34,086 nt of DNA from Planctomycetia bacterium (GCA_016795155.1 JAEUIE010000020.1:1-34086), one strand, 5' to 3'; positions 23,965 to 33,214 are shown, counted from the first letter of the stretch. Notes: generated by a model not told the origin, from the letters alone. Program-made: numbers and translations.

Positions 23965-25161
23965 TCACCGATCAATCTCACCCATCATAATATCCAGGCT
24001 GCCTAAAATCGAGGGGACGTCGGCGATGAGGCAGCCCTTGCATAGTTCGTGAATCACACTGAGGTTGGCCATGCACGATGATCTGGCTCGTACTCGCAGG
24101 GGCACACCATCACGGGCGGGGCGGCCGACGACGTAGAAACCCATTTGCCCGCGGGGGCATTCGGTTTCTACGTAACATTCACCTGCACTCAGATAGCGGG
24201 GTGGTTCGATGCGATGGCTGCCTGCTGCGGCGGGATAGCGATCGAGCGCCTGGCGGATGATCTTGATGCTCTCCATCACTTCGAGCATGCGGACGTAAAA
24301 CCGATGCCAGTTGTCGCCGATGACTGCTTCTCGGGGTGCATCCTTGAAGGGTGGAATGATGGCCTGGAAATCGTACCGTTCGTAGCCAGAGTAAGGTTCG
24401 ATCTTGCGTAAATCCCAGGCGGTATCGTGATTGCGACTATCCAGCGAAGCGCGAAGCACCGGGCCGGAGCAGCCGTAGGCCAGGGCCATTGCTTTGCTCA
24501 ACACGCCCAGGTTTGCTGTCCGCTTGATGAAGATGTGGTTTCGCGTCAGCAGCGTGTGATATTCCTGAATGTGCGGCACGAACTCATCGAGAAACGCCCG
24601 GCACTGTTCGATCCAGTCAGTAGGCAGGTCATCATGCACTCCGCCAATAGTGATGTAGGAATAGGTGAGCCTGGCGCCGCAAAGCTGTTCAAAGAGCGTC
24701 AGAATTTTTTCCCGCTCGCGGAATGCATAGAGGAACGGTGTAAAGCTGCCAAGGTCAAGTCCGTAAGCGCCCATACCTAAGAGATGGCTGGCGATTCGAT
24801 TGAGTTCGACAGCGATGATGCGAATGACCTGGGCTTTTTCGGGAATCTGCATGCTACAGAGTTTTTCGATGGCCAGGCTGTAGCCCAGGTTCATGTTCAT
24901 CGCTGCAATGTAGTCCATTCGATCTGTGTAGGGGATGAACTGGACAGGCATGACGTATTCGCCGATTTTCTCGGCACAGCGATGCAGATAACCCAGATGT
25001 GGCGTCACTTCGGAGACGACTTCGCCATCAGTTCGAAGCACCAGGCGCAACACGCCATGCGTACTAGGGTGCTGTGGCCCCATGTTGACGAGCATCTCAT
25101 CGGTGCGCACATCCATTTCAACCAGTGCAGGATCGGTCTCAGGCGGCAACAATACAGACAT
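23965..25161 (-). CDS. nuoD: NADH-quinone oxidoreductase subunit D
   Basis: 49-kDa-type subunit of complex I, part of the peripheral arm next to the quinone site. Full-length at 398 aa with NMGPQHPSTHGVLR, HLGYLHRCAEKI, YTDRMDYIAAM and the C-terminal GVPLRVRARSSCM..LSVIHELCKGC and DIMMGEIDR blocks. The ATG at 25161 is chosen because AGGAG lies eight to nine bases upstream; a start six codons earlier would include that site in the coding region. No other nuo gene is in the window, so it lies apart from its usual operon. Confidence 0.95.
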   Translation of the reverse strand: MSVLLPPETDPALVEMDVRTDEMLVNMGPQHPSTHGVLRLVLRTDGEVVSEVTPHLGYLHRCAEKIGEYVMPVQFIPYTDRMDYIAAMNMNLGYSLAIEKLCSMQIPEKAQVIRIIAVELNRIASHLLGMGAYGLDLGSFTPFLYAFREREKILTLFEQLCGARLTYSYITIGGVHDDLPTDWIEQCRAFLDEFVPHIQEYHTLLTRNHIFIKRTANLGVLSKAMALAYGCSGPVLRASLDSRNHDTAWDLRKIEPYSGYERYDFQAIIPPFKDAPREAVIGDNWHRFYVRMLEVMESIKIIRQALDRYPAAAGSHRIEPPRYLSAGECYVETECPRGQMGFYVVGRPARDGVPLRVRARSSCMANLSVIHELCKGCLIADVPSILGSLDIMMGEIDR

Positions 25162-25230
25162 GCAGGCGGTCTCCTGCATGTATTATCGGAAGTTGGCAGG
25201 GCGTTGTCATGTTGAGTGGTTTATTAGAGT

Positions 25231-25381
25231 TCCCTCTCCCCCTCAGGGAGAGGGTTAGGGTGAGGGGTTCTTCCTCCTGGCGCAGCCCTGCAGTTTATGG
25301 TTTTACCTACATCACGATGGGCTTCGCCATTAGAAAAGCCCCTCACCCCCGGCCCCTCTCCCCGAGAGGGAGAGGGGAGAA
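25231..25381. repeat. Repeat family C, inverted pair between nuoD and the foldase gene
   Basis: CCCTCTCCCCCTCAGGGAGA (25231-25250) with GGGTGAGGGG after it, and CCCCTCACCCCCGGCCCCTC (25339-25358) with GAGAGGGAGAGGGG after it. The two face each other across about 70 bases. They fill most of the gap 25162-25393. Confidence 0.7.
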
Positions 25382-25393
25382 GATTGTTTCCAA

Positions 25394-26560
25394 TCACTGA
25401 TTCTTATCCAGCATTTCGATGTAGGCTTTTTCTTTGATCTGCTTGCTGAGGCGGGTGAACTCGGCTTGATAGATGCGGTCTTCCATCTTGCGTTTGAGAT
25501 CGTTGCAGACTTTTTCAAAGCTGATCATTTCTTCGGGCGTATGTTCTATCACACGGAAGAGGTGGTAGCCTCGCGAGGTTTCCACCAGTGGCCCCTGCCC
25601 GCCTGTCGGTTGATCGAAAACAAAGCGTTCCAGTTCGGTTGGCCTGATGTCGCCACGGAAGTTGCCTTCACCTGATCCGCTGCGTGCCTTGGAGATGCCA
25701 TCAGCATATTTTTCGACAATGTCGTTGAATTCCTTGTCGGTCTTCGCGTTGCGGAGCAGTTGCCAGGCGGTTTCCGCAACCTTCCTGGCAGCCTGCACGG
25801 AACTGTACCGGTCGACATCGATATAAATGTGCTGCCAGACGACCCGTTCCTTCTTGAGAAATTCGTTGGGGTTGGCCCGGTAGTATTCGAGCAATCTTTC
25901 GCGGGTGGTTTCCGTATCGCTCTTGTCGCGGCAGAGTTCGCGAATCCACTGGGTGGCAATGAAGCTGCGGACGAATTGCCTGCGCATCAGGTCGATGGAT
26001 TTGCCCTGGTTGTTGAAGTATTCCTTAATCTCATCTTCGGTTTTCAGCTTTACCACTTCCTTGTCGCGACGCATGATCTTGTCGAATTCCTTGTTCCCCA
26101 CTTCCTGAATGTTCTTCATGGCAGGAGGAGGAATCTTGATGGCGGCATCCTGAATGATGGCCTCTTCGGTCACCAGATCATCCAGTGCTTTCTGCGACAG
26201 TTCACGTTCGAGCTGAGCCCAGTATTGCTGGGCGATACGTTTCTTCGCTTCGTTCATCATCATGTTGGTGGCAGAGATGATTTCCTCTTCCAGAATGGGT
26301 GAACCATTGACACGGGCAATGACTCGCGATTTCACGGTGCCTTTGGGCAGCGTGTTGCTGGTCTGTTGAATAGCTCCGCTAGGTTGTTGCATGGCCGGTG
26401 CATTGGCAGTACGCGCTGGTGGATTGCCGGTGCCTTGTGGCAGCGACCCGGCTGGCGGGAACAGAAGATCGGCCTTGCCCTGGGCTACCAATGACGGTGC
26501 ACCGTGGCAACCCAGCAACATGATACAACCGCACATGATCCATCGCTGGCTGGTCTTCAT
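25394..26560 (-). CDS. PpiC-type (SurA-like) peptidyl-prolyl isomerase, probable lipoprotein
   Basis: Helps envelope proteins fold outside the cytoplasm. The N-terminus (MKTSQRWIMCGCIMLLGCHG) is a signal sequence with a possible lipobox LLGC; an alternative cleavage is after LVAQ. A Pro/Gln-rich linker follows, then a SurA N-like helical domain (VIARVNGSPILEEEIISATN) and one parvulin domain near 240-345 (QHIYIDVDRYSSVQAARKVA; FRGDIRPTELERFVF; GYHLFRVIEHTPEEM). The start ATG 26560 has GGGAG six bases upstream. It has one isomerase domain where E. coli SurA has two. It is separated from nuoD by family C repeats. Confidence 0.85.
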   Translation of the reverse strand: MKTSQRWIMCGCIMLLGCHGAPSLVAQGKADLLFPPAGSLPQGTGNPPARTANAPAMQQPSGAIQQTSNTLPKGTVKSRVIARVNGSPILEEEIISATNMMMNEAKKRIAQQYWAQLERELSQKALDDLVTEEAIIQDAAIKIPPPAMKNIQEVGNKEFDKIMRRDKEVVKLKTEDEIKEYFNNQGKSIDLMRRQFVRSFIATQWIRELCRDKSDTETTRERLLEYYRANPNEFLKKERVVWQHIYIDVDRYSSVQAARKVAETAWQLLRNAKTDKEFNDIVEKYADGISKARSGSGEGNFRGDIRPTELERFVFDQPTGGQGPLVETSRGYHLFRVIEHTPEEMISFEKVCNDLKRKMEDRIYQAEFTRLSKQIKEKAYIEMLDKNQ

Positions 26561-26750
26561 AACCAACTCCCATCCCTGAGACAGACTCTCCGAAGTGTAT
26601 GGACGATACCCATACTTGGGAAAATTGCAAGCTCAGGAAGATGGGGAAGGGAGGAAGACTGGTCAATGACCAGTAATTTAAGCTATGCATTCTTTGGAAA
26701 GTATATCTGCATTCGGCCCGAACCTGCCCAGGGCAAAATGGGGACTCGGG

Positions 26751-29639
26751 TTATGAATCCTTGCTGATCACCTGCCCAGCCAACAACTTTACTGGGTGCA
26801 ACGCAACCTGTCCGGTGAAATCCTTCCATTGATGTCTGCAGGAGGTGCCATTGGCGACTACGATGGCGAAGGTGTGAGGCTTGAACATTGGCAACCAGGT
26901 TTGCTGGGCGATTTGCTGGCTCAGGGAGTAGTGTTCTTTTTCGTAGCCAAACGCACCAGCCATGCCGCAGCAGCCGGTATCGAGCAGGGTGACTTGGCTT
27001 TGAGGAATCATGCGTAATGCCGCGGCGGTGTCCTCCATACCGATCAGCGCTTTCTGATGACAGTGGCCATGCACCACTACGGGTTGCTGTAATGGGTTGT
27101 AATCCATCGACTGTTGAAGCAACCAGCTTTCGAGCATGCTGGCGTGGCGGGCGATGTGTTTCGTCGCAGTGCCCGGCACCAACTGTGGCCAATCGTCTAC
27201 CAATGTCAGCAGGCAACTCGGCTCCAGACCTAAGAGCGGAACATCCGCGTTGATACGTTCAGCCAACTTCGTGGCTTGGCGTTGAATCAGCAGCTTGGCC
27301 TGGGTCAAATATCCCTTGCTGATCAACGGCCTACCACAGCAGATTGGCTCTACCAACTCAACTCGTGTGCCAGCGGTTTCGATGAGCTGCACCGCTGCCT
27401 GGCCAATTTCGGGTTCGGTGTAGGTGGTGAAACAATCATCCCAGAGCAGCACTTTGCTGGCAGATTCCAACCGGCGGTGTTTCCTGAACCAGCGGCGAAA
27501 GTGGTGAAAATGGAAGACAGGCAGACTCCGACCACGGGCCAATCCGCCCCAGCGGTCGAGTGCCCAGCGCACCAGCCACCAGCTGCCAACCGTGTTCATC
27601 ATCGGAGCAAGGTTGGAACCGAGCTTCAGGTAGCTGGGCAGGAACCGTTGGATTCGATCAGACAACGGTCTGCGATGATGCTGATAATACTGCTGTAAAG
27701 CTTCAGCTTTCAGCTTGGCCATATCCACATTGCTGGGGCATTCGGCTTTGCATGCTTTACAGGCCAGGCACAGATCAAGTACTTCCTTCACTTCCGATTG
27801 TGCCAGTGCATCCATTGGCTCGTGCTGCTGAAACGCCAGGCGGAGAATGTTAGCCCGGCCGCGAGTGCTGTCTTTTTCATCAAGCGTTGCCCGGTACGAT
27901 GGGCACATGGTGCCAACCGAGGTGCGCCGACAGACACCCGTGCCGGAACAAAGTTCGATGTGCTGCCTGATGCCACCTTCCTCGGCATAGTCAAACGACA
28001 ATGCAGGCAGCGATTGTTTCTGCTGGCTGGCAACTTGATAACGCAACTGTTGATCCATCGGCTGTGGATTCACGATCTTGCCGGGATTGAACAACCCTTC
28101 AGGATCGCACGCCTGCTTTACCTGCTGAAAGGCATTGCAGATTTCCGGGCCAAACATTTTCGGCAGCCATTCGGAACGGGCCAAGCCATCCCCATGCTCG
28201 CCCGACAGGCTGCCCTGGTATTTGAGCACCAGGCTGCTGACTTCGTCGCTGATCTGCCGCATGGTCTGCACGTCGGCCTGCTGACTTAAATCGAGCACCG
28301 GGCGAATGTGCAGACAGCCCACGCTGGCATGGCCATAGATGGCGCCGAAGGTGCCGTGCCGCTGCATGATCTCCTGAAACACAGCAACGAAAACAGGCAG
28401 ATGTTCGGGGCTGACGGCAGTATCTTCCACGAAGGTGATCGGCTTGCGTTTGCCCGGCAGCCCCATGAGTAAAGGCAGGCCCGATTCGCGGAGCCGCCAG
28501 AGTGGTTCGCGCTCGGCATCGTCGAGCGTTTTGACCACATGAGTAACGCCGGGGCTTCGCTGCAGTGTACCGTGCAAGCGTGTCAGTTTGTGTTCCACTT
28601 CATTGATGTCGTTGCCACTGATTTCGACGAGGAAGATGGCAGCAGGTTGGCCAACGATGTTCTGCATCCTCCTTTGCAGCGACAGGTTCCTGCGTGCCAG
28701 GTCGAGAATCATCTGATCCATCAGTTCCACCGCGGAAGGCTGAACTGCCAGGCAGACATCGAGCGTTTCGAGTGCTGCGGTCATACTGGAAAAATGTGGC
28801 ACGAGCAACCCGCGATAGCGAGGCTTCTCCACCAGTTTCACAACAGCTTCGGTGGTTAACGAAAGGGTACCTTCGGAGCCGGTCATGAGTTCGGCGAGAT
28901 TGAGTGATCCCTGTTCCCAACCTTTAAGCATCCGATCAAGGTTGTAGCCTGAAACACGCCGCAGAATCTTGGGGAAACGCTCGCGGATAGCCTGGTGATG
29001 CTGCGTGATGATCTGGCGGATGGCCCGATACAGTTGTGCGGTTCTGCTGGTGCTGCGATCCTGCATCAGGATATGCTGCAGCGATTCACTTCGCAGTTTA
29101 GCAGTGGTTCCATCGCTGAATACCACATCGAGACTTTGCACATGGTCAACGGTCAGGCCGTGAACGATGGAATGGGAGCCGGCAGAATTGTTGCCTATCA
29201 TGCCACCAAGAGTAGCGCGACTGGCGGTGGAAACATCGGGGCCGAACATCAGCCCGTGCTGTGCTGCCTGCTGATTCAGATGTTCGAGCACCACGCCAGG
29301 CTGGACACGTGCCGTGCGATGCGTGGGATCAATGTCAAGCACTTTCCGCAGGTGTTTGCTGGCATCGATAACCAGCCCGGCACCGATGGATTGCCCCGAC
29401 AGGCTTGTTCCACCGCCTCGCGGAATGATGGCAGTGTGATGATCGCGACAAATCTGGACGGCACAACGTAAATCTTCGGCAGTGCGTGGAAGAAACACTG
29501 CAACAGGTTCGATCTGATAAATGCTGGCATCGGTGCTGTAAAGTTGCCTGTTTACCACATCAGCATGTACTTCCCCGTTCGTCTCCTTGCGAAGATGGCG
29601 AGCCAGTGCCTGTCGTTTCAGTTCCAGAAAATCGTGCAT
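26751..29639 (-). CDS. Fused FAD-binding and Fe-S oxidoreductase (GlcD/GlcF-like, D-2-hydroxyacid dehydrogenase)
   Basis: A single 962-aa protein. Residues about 45-185 form the FAD-binding domain (IIPRGGGTSLSGQ; GGMIGNNSAGSHS), about 230-520 the FAD oxidase C domain (YGHASVGCLHIRP; SGEHGDGLARSEWL). About 565-640 have ferredoxin-like clusters (CSGTGVCRR..MCPSY; CLACKACKAECP), and the end has two CCG-type cysteine blocks (CCGRPLISKGY; TGCCGMAGAFGYEKEHY). This is the GlcD-GlcF or Dld-II type fusion that oxidises D-lactate, glycolate or a similar 2-hydroxyacid and passes electrons to the quinone pool. The substrate is not fixed by sequence. No permease or regulator is adjacent. Confidence 0.9.
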   Translation of the reverse strand: MHDFLELKRQALARHLRKETNGEVHADVVNRQLYSTDASIYQIEPVAVFLPRTAEDLRCAVQICRDHHTAIIPRGGGTSLSGQSIGAGLVIDASKHLRKVLDIDPTHRTARVQPGVVLEHLNQQAAQHGLMFGPDVSTASRATLGGMIGNNSAGSHSIVHGLTVDHVQSLDVVFSDGTTAKLRSESLQHILMQDRSTSRTAQLYRAIRQIITQHHQAIRERFPKILRRVSGYNLDRMLKGWEQGSLNLAELMTGSEGTLSLTTEAVVKLVEKPRYRGLLVPHFSSMTAALETLDVCLAVQPSAVELMDQMILDLARRNLSLQRRMQNIVGQPAAIFLVEISGNDINEVEHKLTRLHGTLQRSPGVTHVVKTLDDAEREPLWRLRESGLPLLMGLPGKRKPITFVEDTAVSPEHLPVFVAVFQEIMQRHGTFGAIYGHASVGCLHIRPVLDLSQQADVQTMRQISDEVSSLVLKYQGSLSGEHGDGLARSEWLPKMFGPEICNAFQQVKQACDPEGLFNPGKIVNPQPMDQQLRYQVASQQKQSLPALSFDYAEEGGIRQHIELCSGTGVCRRTSVGTMCPSYRATLDEKDSTRGRANILRLAFQQHEPMDALAQSEVKEVLDLCLACKACKAECPSNVDMAKLKAEALQQYYQHHRRPLSDRIQRFLPSYLKLGSNLAPMMNTVGSWWLVRWALDRWGGLARGRSLPVFHFHHFRRWFRKHRRLESASKVLLWDDCFTTYTEPEIGQAAVQLIETAGTRVELVEPICCGRPLISKGYLTQAKLLIQRQATKLAERINADVPLLGLEPSCLLTLVDDWPQLVPGTATKHIARHASMLESWLLQQSMDYNPLQQPVVVHGHCHQKALIGMEDTAAALRMIPQSQVTLLDTGCCGMAGAFGYEKEHYSLSQQIAQQTWLPMFKPHTFAIVVANGTSCRHQWKDFTGQVALHPVKLLAGQVISKDS

Positions 29640-29795
29640 GAAGATACGTTAGCAGGATGGCGAGGCAAGCGAAAGAGGGGACAAGGGTGAGGGGGTGATC
29701 ATGAAATATTACGATGTTGGAATACGAAAGAACGACACCCATTCCCGCCCATATCGCTTCCAACATCAAGAAACGGTGGTACAATCGGATTGCTT

Positions 29796-30422
29796 TCACA
29801 CCTTTACTGAAAATCTACCATAACAGAGCATTCGCAGTATGGGGCGGGGACGCAAGTACCAGCTTGCCCATGAGAGGGGTGTGTCGCCAAAGGCATCGCG
29901 AACTTCCTTTTCAGCTCCTGCATCCAGCAACATTTGGATAGCATCCGCGTCGCCGAAGGCGGCGGCACGGTGCAATGGCGTTTCCCCTTTCGTACGGCAA
30001 TCACGCATGAATGAATCAGTCTCAACGCCTTCTTTCGTGGCCACATTTGGATTCGCACCGTTCGCCAGCAACACCTTGAGAACGGGATTGTAGACCGTGT
30101 GCTCGGTCTTGCAGAGTGCTGAATGCAGCGGCGTCTCGCCCGTGTCTGGCATCGGGTGATTGACATCGGCACCGTGCTCAATCACAAACTCGCACAACTC
30201 CTTATGCCCGTGAAAGACTGCACCATTGAGATCGAGATTCGATCCCAATTCCTGTAGCGAGGCACCACGCGAAACCAGAAACCGGATGGCACTTACATCA
30301 CCGTGGTAAGCACACCACTGAATAAGCGAAACGCCATCGTCGCCTCGGCAACTCGCGGAGTTGCCCTGGGCAAGGTAATCGAACACCAGATCAGTACGCC
30401 CATCGGCAATCTGCTGACGCAT
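29796..30422 (-). CDS. Ankyrin-repeat protein, cytoplasmic (208 aa)
   Basis: About five ankyrin units, seen as DGVSLIQWCAYHGDVSAIRFLVSRGA, GAVFHGHKELCEFVIEHGAD, TGETPLHSALCKTEH..VLLANGANPN, KGETPLHRAAAFGDADAIQMLLDAGA and DAFGDTPLSWAS. No signal peptide or catalytic domain. Ankyrin arrays bind partner proteins; the partner is unknown. ATG at 30422. The related exported protein is encoded 108 bases upstream on the same strand, so the two may share a transcript. Confidence 0.82.
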   Translation of the reverse strand: MRQQIADGRTDLVFDYLAQGNSASCRGDDGVSLIQWCAYHGDVSAIRFLVSRGASLQELGSNLDLNGAVFHGHKELCEFVIEHGADVNHPMPDTGETPLHSALCKTEHTVYNPVLKVLLANGANPNVATKEGVETDSFMRDCRTKGETPLHRAAAFGDADAIQMLLDAGAEKEVRDAFGDTPLSWASWYLRPRPILRMLCYGRFSVKV

Positions 30423-30530
30423 GATAGCCTGCCTTGGAACTTTTCCCTTATGGTATGGTTCGATTAATAGTCTAACACTGATTCATGACAAATCACAACC
30501 AGTAAATGTGATGAACAGTATCGCAAATGT

Positions 30531-31370
30531 TTAGTTGCCGATGGCCTGCAGGGTTAATGTGGGAACACTTCCCTGGATAGTCAGTGCGGCTGCCTTTTCG
30601 TTTTCGACTTTGAAGCGGATGCGGACACTTGGCACACCTGCCGGGAAAAACGCATCGTCCCCCAGATAATGAATGAGGCGGCCTGTGGATTCTGATTCGC
30701 CAGCGCGAAAATCGACGACCAGTCGTTTTGCGTTGTTGAGTTTGCAAACAGCTTTGACATCAGGCTGTTTGGAAACGAACTCACCCAGGTATCGCTGCTT
30801 ATGTCCCTCTTCCAGCGTTACTACTTTCAAACCCAGATCGGCATTACCAAGGGTTTCCAGGTAGGCAACGGTATCGGCAGCCTGCTTTCCGCCTGCCTTG
30901 GCATGGGCCAACAGGGTAATGCCGTGTGGTCCAAGCGTACGCTGAATGCCCGGCTGCAGCTTCACAAAAGCTATGACTACATCGGTGAAGCCCAGCATGG
31001 CCGCTGCAAAAATGTCGATACGAGCCCCTTGCCCGAGAAGGTATTCAGCGATGCCCCGATGGCCGACGTGCGACGCTGCACCCAGAGGCGACTCCCAGTC
31101 GCCAAACCCCCAGTCCCACCAGGCATTCACAAGTTCCGGGTATGCTTTCACCAGTTCCTTAACTCGTTGCTCGTTGAAGTGAGACGAGCCTACCACCTCA
31201 GCCACTAGTTTCTGATTTTGCCTGGGGTAGCCCGTCCAGAGTGACATCGAGGAAGTTGCAAGCGTTTCTGCACAGACTGTTGAAGTGGAAACTCCTGTCA
31301 GAATGCCAGTGGCCAGTCCCATGGCTGGTACGGATTGCATCAAGTCACGACGTGAAAATGAAAACTTCAT
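30531..31370 (-). CDS. Ankyrin-like protein with a Tat signal (279 aa)
   Basis: The N-terminus MKFSFSRRDLMQSVPAMGLA has a twin-arginine motif (SRRDLM) before a hydrophobic stretch, so export in folded form is likely. Middle residues hold two or three degenerate ankyrin-like units (GFGDWESPLGAASHVGHRGIAEYLLGQGARIDIF; GFTDVVIAFVKLQPG). The C-terminal 100 residues are a beta-rich domain of unknown type (LGEFVSKQPDVKAVCKLNNA; RLIHYLGDDAFFPAGVPSVR). Start ATG at 31370 is chosen for the GGGGGAA site upstream and because the signal begins there; the frame is open 15 codons further. Some planctomycete proteins of this kind are annotated as ankyrin repeat proteins. Confidence 0.78.
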   Translation of the reverse strand: MKFSFSRRDLMQSVPAMGLATGILTGVSTSTVCAETLATSSMSLWTGYPRQNQKLVAEVVGSSHFNEQRVKELVKAYPELVNAWWDWGFGDWESPLGAASHVGHRGIAEYLLGQGARIDIFAAAMLGFTDVVIAFVKLQPGIQRTLGPHGITLLAHAKAGGKQAADTVAYLETLGNADLGLKVVTLEEGHKQRYLGEFVSKQPDVKAVCKLNNAKRLVVDFRAGESESTGRLIHYLGDDAFFPAGVPSVRIRFKVENEKAAALTIQGSVPTLTLQAIGN

Positions 31371-31496
31371 GACGAACTTCCCCCGTGAGCATCTGGACGA
31401 TAATACCACTCTCAAGACGTCGCCAATGTGCTACTGGTTTTCATATGCCGGAAAGTAGTCATCTTGCTTTAATATGTTGAAAATCCACATTGCAGA

Positions 31497-31625
31497 TAGC
31501 CCCGCACTCTTTAAGTGTCGGGCGGGTACGCACGAAGTCATTGCATTAAACTCGATGCGTTATCTCAGAATATGAAGATCAGCAGTGCGCGAACCCGCTC
31601 GCGACTTGAAGAGTAGGGGGAAAAT
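31497..31625. repeat. Repeat family B, paired element 4, decayed
   Basis: The left arm is TAGCCCCGCACTCTTTAAGTGTCGGGCGGG and the right arm CGCGAACCCGCTCGCGACTTGAAGAGTAGGGGGAAAAT. Both stems carry unpaired changes, unlike the other copies, so this element is older or no longer under constraint. It lies upstream of the Tat-ankyrin gene. Confidence 0.75.
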
Positions 31626-31710
31626 GAGATGCGGTAAGAATCTACATACTTCTACACACGTTTGAACACATTAACAAAGTTTGTCGACCCGGCTTCGCTT
31701 TTGAATTCGG

Positions 31711-31984
31711 TTGGCCGCGTGTTGCCTTTTGGTCGAAGCGGGCTTTCGTGGTGTCGCCTTCGATTACTTAGATGCCAACGAAGTTTTTCAATTGGTCACC
31801 AGGCTGGGTGTAGGTCTTCTACTCCAAGCGGTGTCAGGGTCGTGTGGTACTCGGCTCGACCCTGATGTCGCGCTAGGAAGTAACCTCTTGAGAATCAGGG
31901 GGGAGCATGATTACATTCATTGACCTGCCACCACTTATCAAACTCAAAATGATCCGGGAGCCAGATTATTTGCAGGACGCAACA
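31711..31984 (+). pseudogene. Possible frame-shifted remnant of a nucleotidyltransferase-like gene
   Basis: Two plus-strand frames follow each other: 31711-31923 (VEAGFRGVAFDYLDANEVFQLVTRLG..TRLDPDVALG) and, from 31907, MITFIDLPPLIKLKMIREPD then YLQDATLG. The second peptide resembles the end of small minimal-nucleotidyltransferase proteins, which often have a DLP.LI.LK..R..DL.D segment. It runs into the antisense of moxR, and the frames are broken between about 31890 and 31907. This is a weak call based on pattern memory. Confidence 0.3.
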
Positions 31985-32983
31985 CTAGGCCGCATCCTTA
32001 AGTTGTTCCGGCGTGCCTGTGAGAATCTGTTGTAACAGTGAATCAGGATCAACCGATTCCGCTTGGGCATCAAAGTTCAGCAGAATACGATGTCGCAGGG
32101 CAGGCAGGTAGGAAACTCGGATATCTTCCAGACTCACATTGTACCGCCCTGCCAGGAGTGCCCGTACCTTGGCGGCCAGGACGAGTGATTGGGCGCCGCG
32201 TGGGCTGGCGCCGCAGCGGATGTACTGGTTTGCCAGGGCATGGGCATAGGGGCCTTTGGGGTGTGTCGCAAGGATTAATCGGATGGCATAGTCCTGGATG
32301 GGTGGTGCGATCAGCACTTCCTTGACCAGGTTCTGGTATTTCACAATGGTTTCCCCATCCATGACTTTTTCAGGCTGGGGAGATTCGCTGCGTGTGGTGC
32401 GGTCGAGAATAAACCCAATCTCCTCACGCGAGGAATAGTTGACGACGAGTTTGAAAAAGAAACGATCCAGTTGCGCTTCGGGAAGCGGGTAGGTGCCTTC
32501 CTGTTCGATGGGGTTTTGAGTAGCCATGACGAAGAATGGTTCTTGCAAACGGTGTTGAGTACCTCCCACGGTGATGGAGTGTTCCTGCATGGCTTCCAGG
32601 AGAGCTGATTGCGTTTTGGGCGTGGCACGATTGATTTCGTCAGCCAGTACGATCTGGGCGAAAATGGGGCCTCGCTGGAACTGGAAGTTACGTCGGCCCT
32701 GGTCATCTTCCAGCACGATGTTGGTACCGATGATGTCGCTGGGCATGAGATCAGGGGTGAACTGAATGCGGTTGAATTTCAGATCCAGTACCTGAGCAAG
32801 TGTGCGAACGAGTAAAGTCTTGCCCAGCCCGGGTACGCCTTCGAGCAAAGCGTGCCCGCCTACAAAAAGACATGTGAGTACACCTTCGACGATGTCTCGA
32901 TGACCAACGATGACTTTGCCTATTTCTGTCTGTACATGCTGAAAGGCCTGACGAAATTCCTCAGCCCGTTTTTCCAGGGACAT
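31985..32983 (-). CDS. MoxR-family AAA+ ATPase
   Basis: A 332-aa AAA+ ATPase with Walker A GVPGLGKTLLVRTLAQ, Walker B LADEINRATPKTQSALLEAMQE, and sensor motif FFVMATQNPIEQEGTYPLPEAQLDRF, closing with the MoxR lid (AGRYNVSLEDIRVSYLPALRHR). MoxR proteins act as chaperones that mature metal enzymes or complexes, usually with DUF58 and von Willebrand proteins. These usual partners are not next to it here, although the coiled-coil membrane protein at 4221 is of a type found with them. Start ATG 32983 without a clear ribosome site. Confidence 0.92.
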   Translation of the reverse strand: MSLEKRAEEFRQAFQHVQTEIGKVIVGHRDIVEGVLTCLFVGGHALLEGVPGLGKTLLVRTLAQVLDLKFNRIQFTPDLMPSDIIGTNIVLEDDQGRRNFQFQRGPIFAQIVLADEINRATPKTQSALLEAMQEHSITVGGTQHRLQEPFFVMATQNPIEQEGTYPLPEAQLDRFFFKLVVNYSSREEIGFILDRTTRSESPQPEKVMDGETIVKYQNLVKEVLIAPPIQDYAIRLILATHPKGPYAHALANQYIRCGASPRGAQSLVLAAKVRALLAGRYNVSLEDIRVSYLPALRHRILLNFDAQAESVDPDSLLQQILTGTPEQLKDAA

Positions 32984-33028
32984 AGTTTACACCGATGATG
33001 AGAAACGAAGTGTGCCTCACGCCAAGAA

Positions 33029-33071
33029 CCCCCTCACCCCCAACCCCTCTCCCTCCAGGGGAGAGGGGAGA
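33029..33071. repeat. Repeat family C, single unit
   Basis: CCCCCTCACCCCCAACCCCTCTCCC then CAGGGGAGAGGGG, the same plan as 25338-25381. Lies upstream of moxR. No gene is evident in 32984-33214. Confidence 0.65.
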
Positions 33072-33214
33072 AAAGGAAGGTTCATATTGTTCAAGGCATG
33101 AATGAGATCGCAGGTAACAGGATATCGTGGGTATCGATAGGATGCCAATGGATTTCAAGTCTGGTCGCCTTTTCTTGAACCGAGACTGAACAACACAAAT
33201 GATACCAGAAAGTC

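Noticed and set aside
24078-28859. Many plus-strand frames opposite nuoD, the foldase and the oxidase
   Set aside because: All are shadows of well recognised minus-strand genes.
3511-31625. Repeats as a CRISPR array
   Set aside because: The arms are scattered over 28 kb, inverted in pairs, and lack regular spacers and cas genes.
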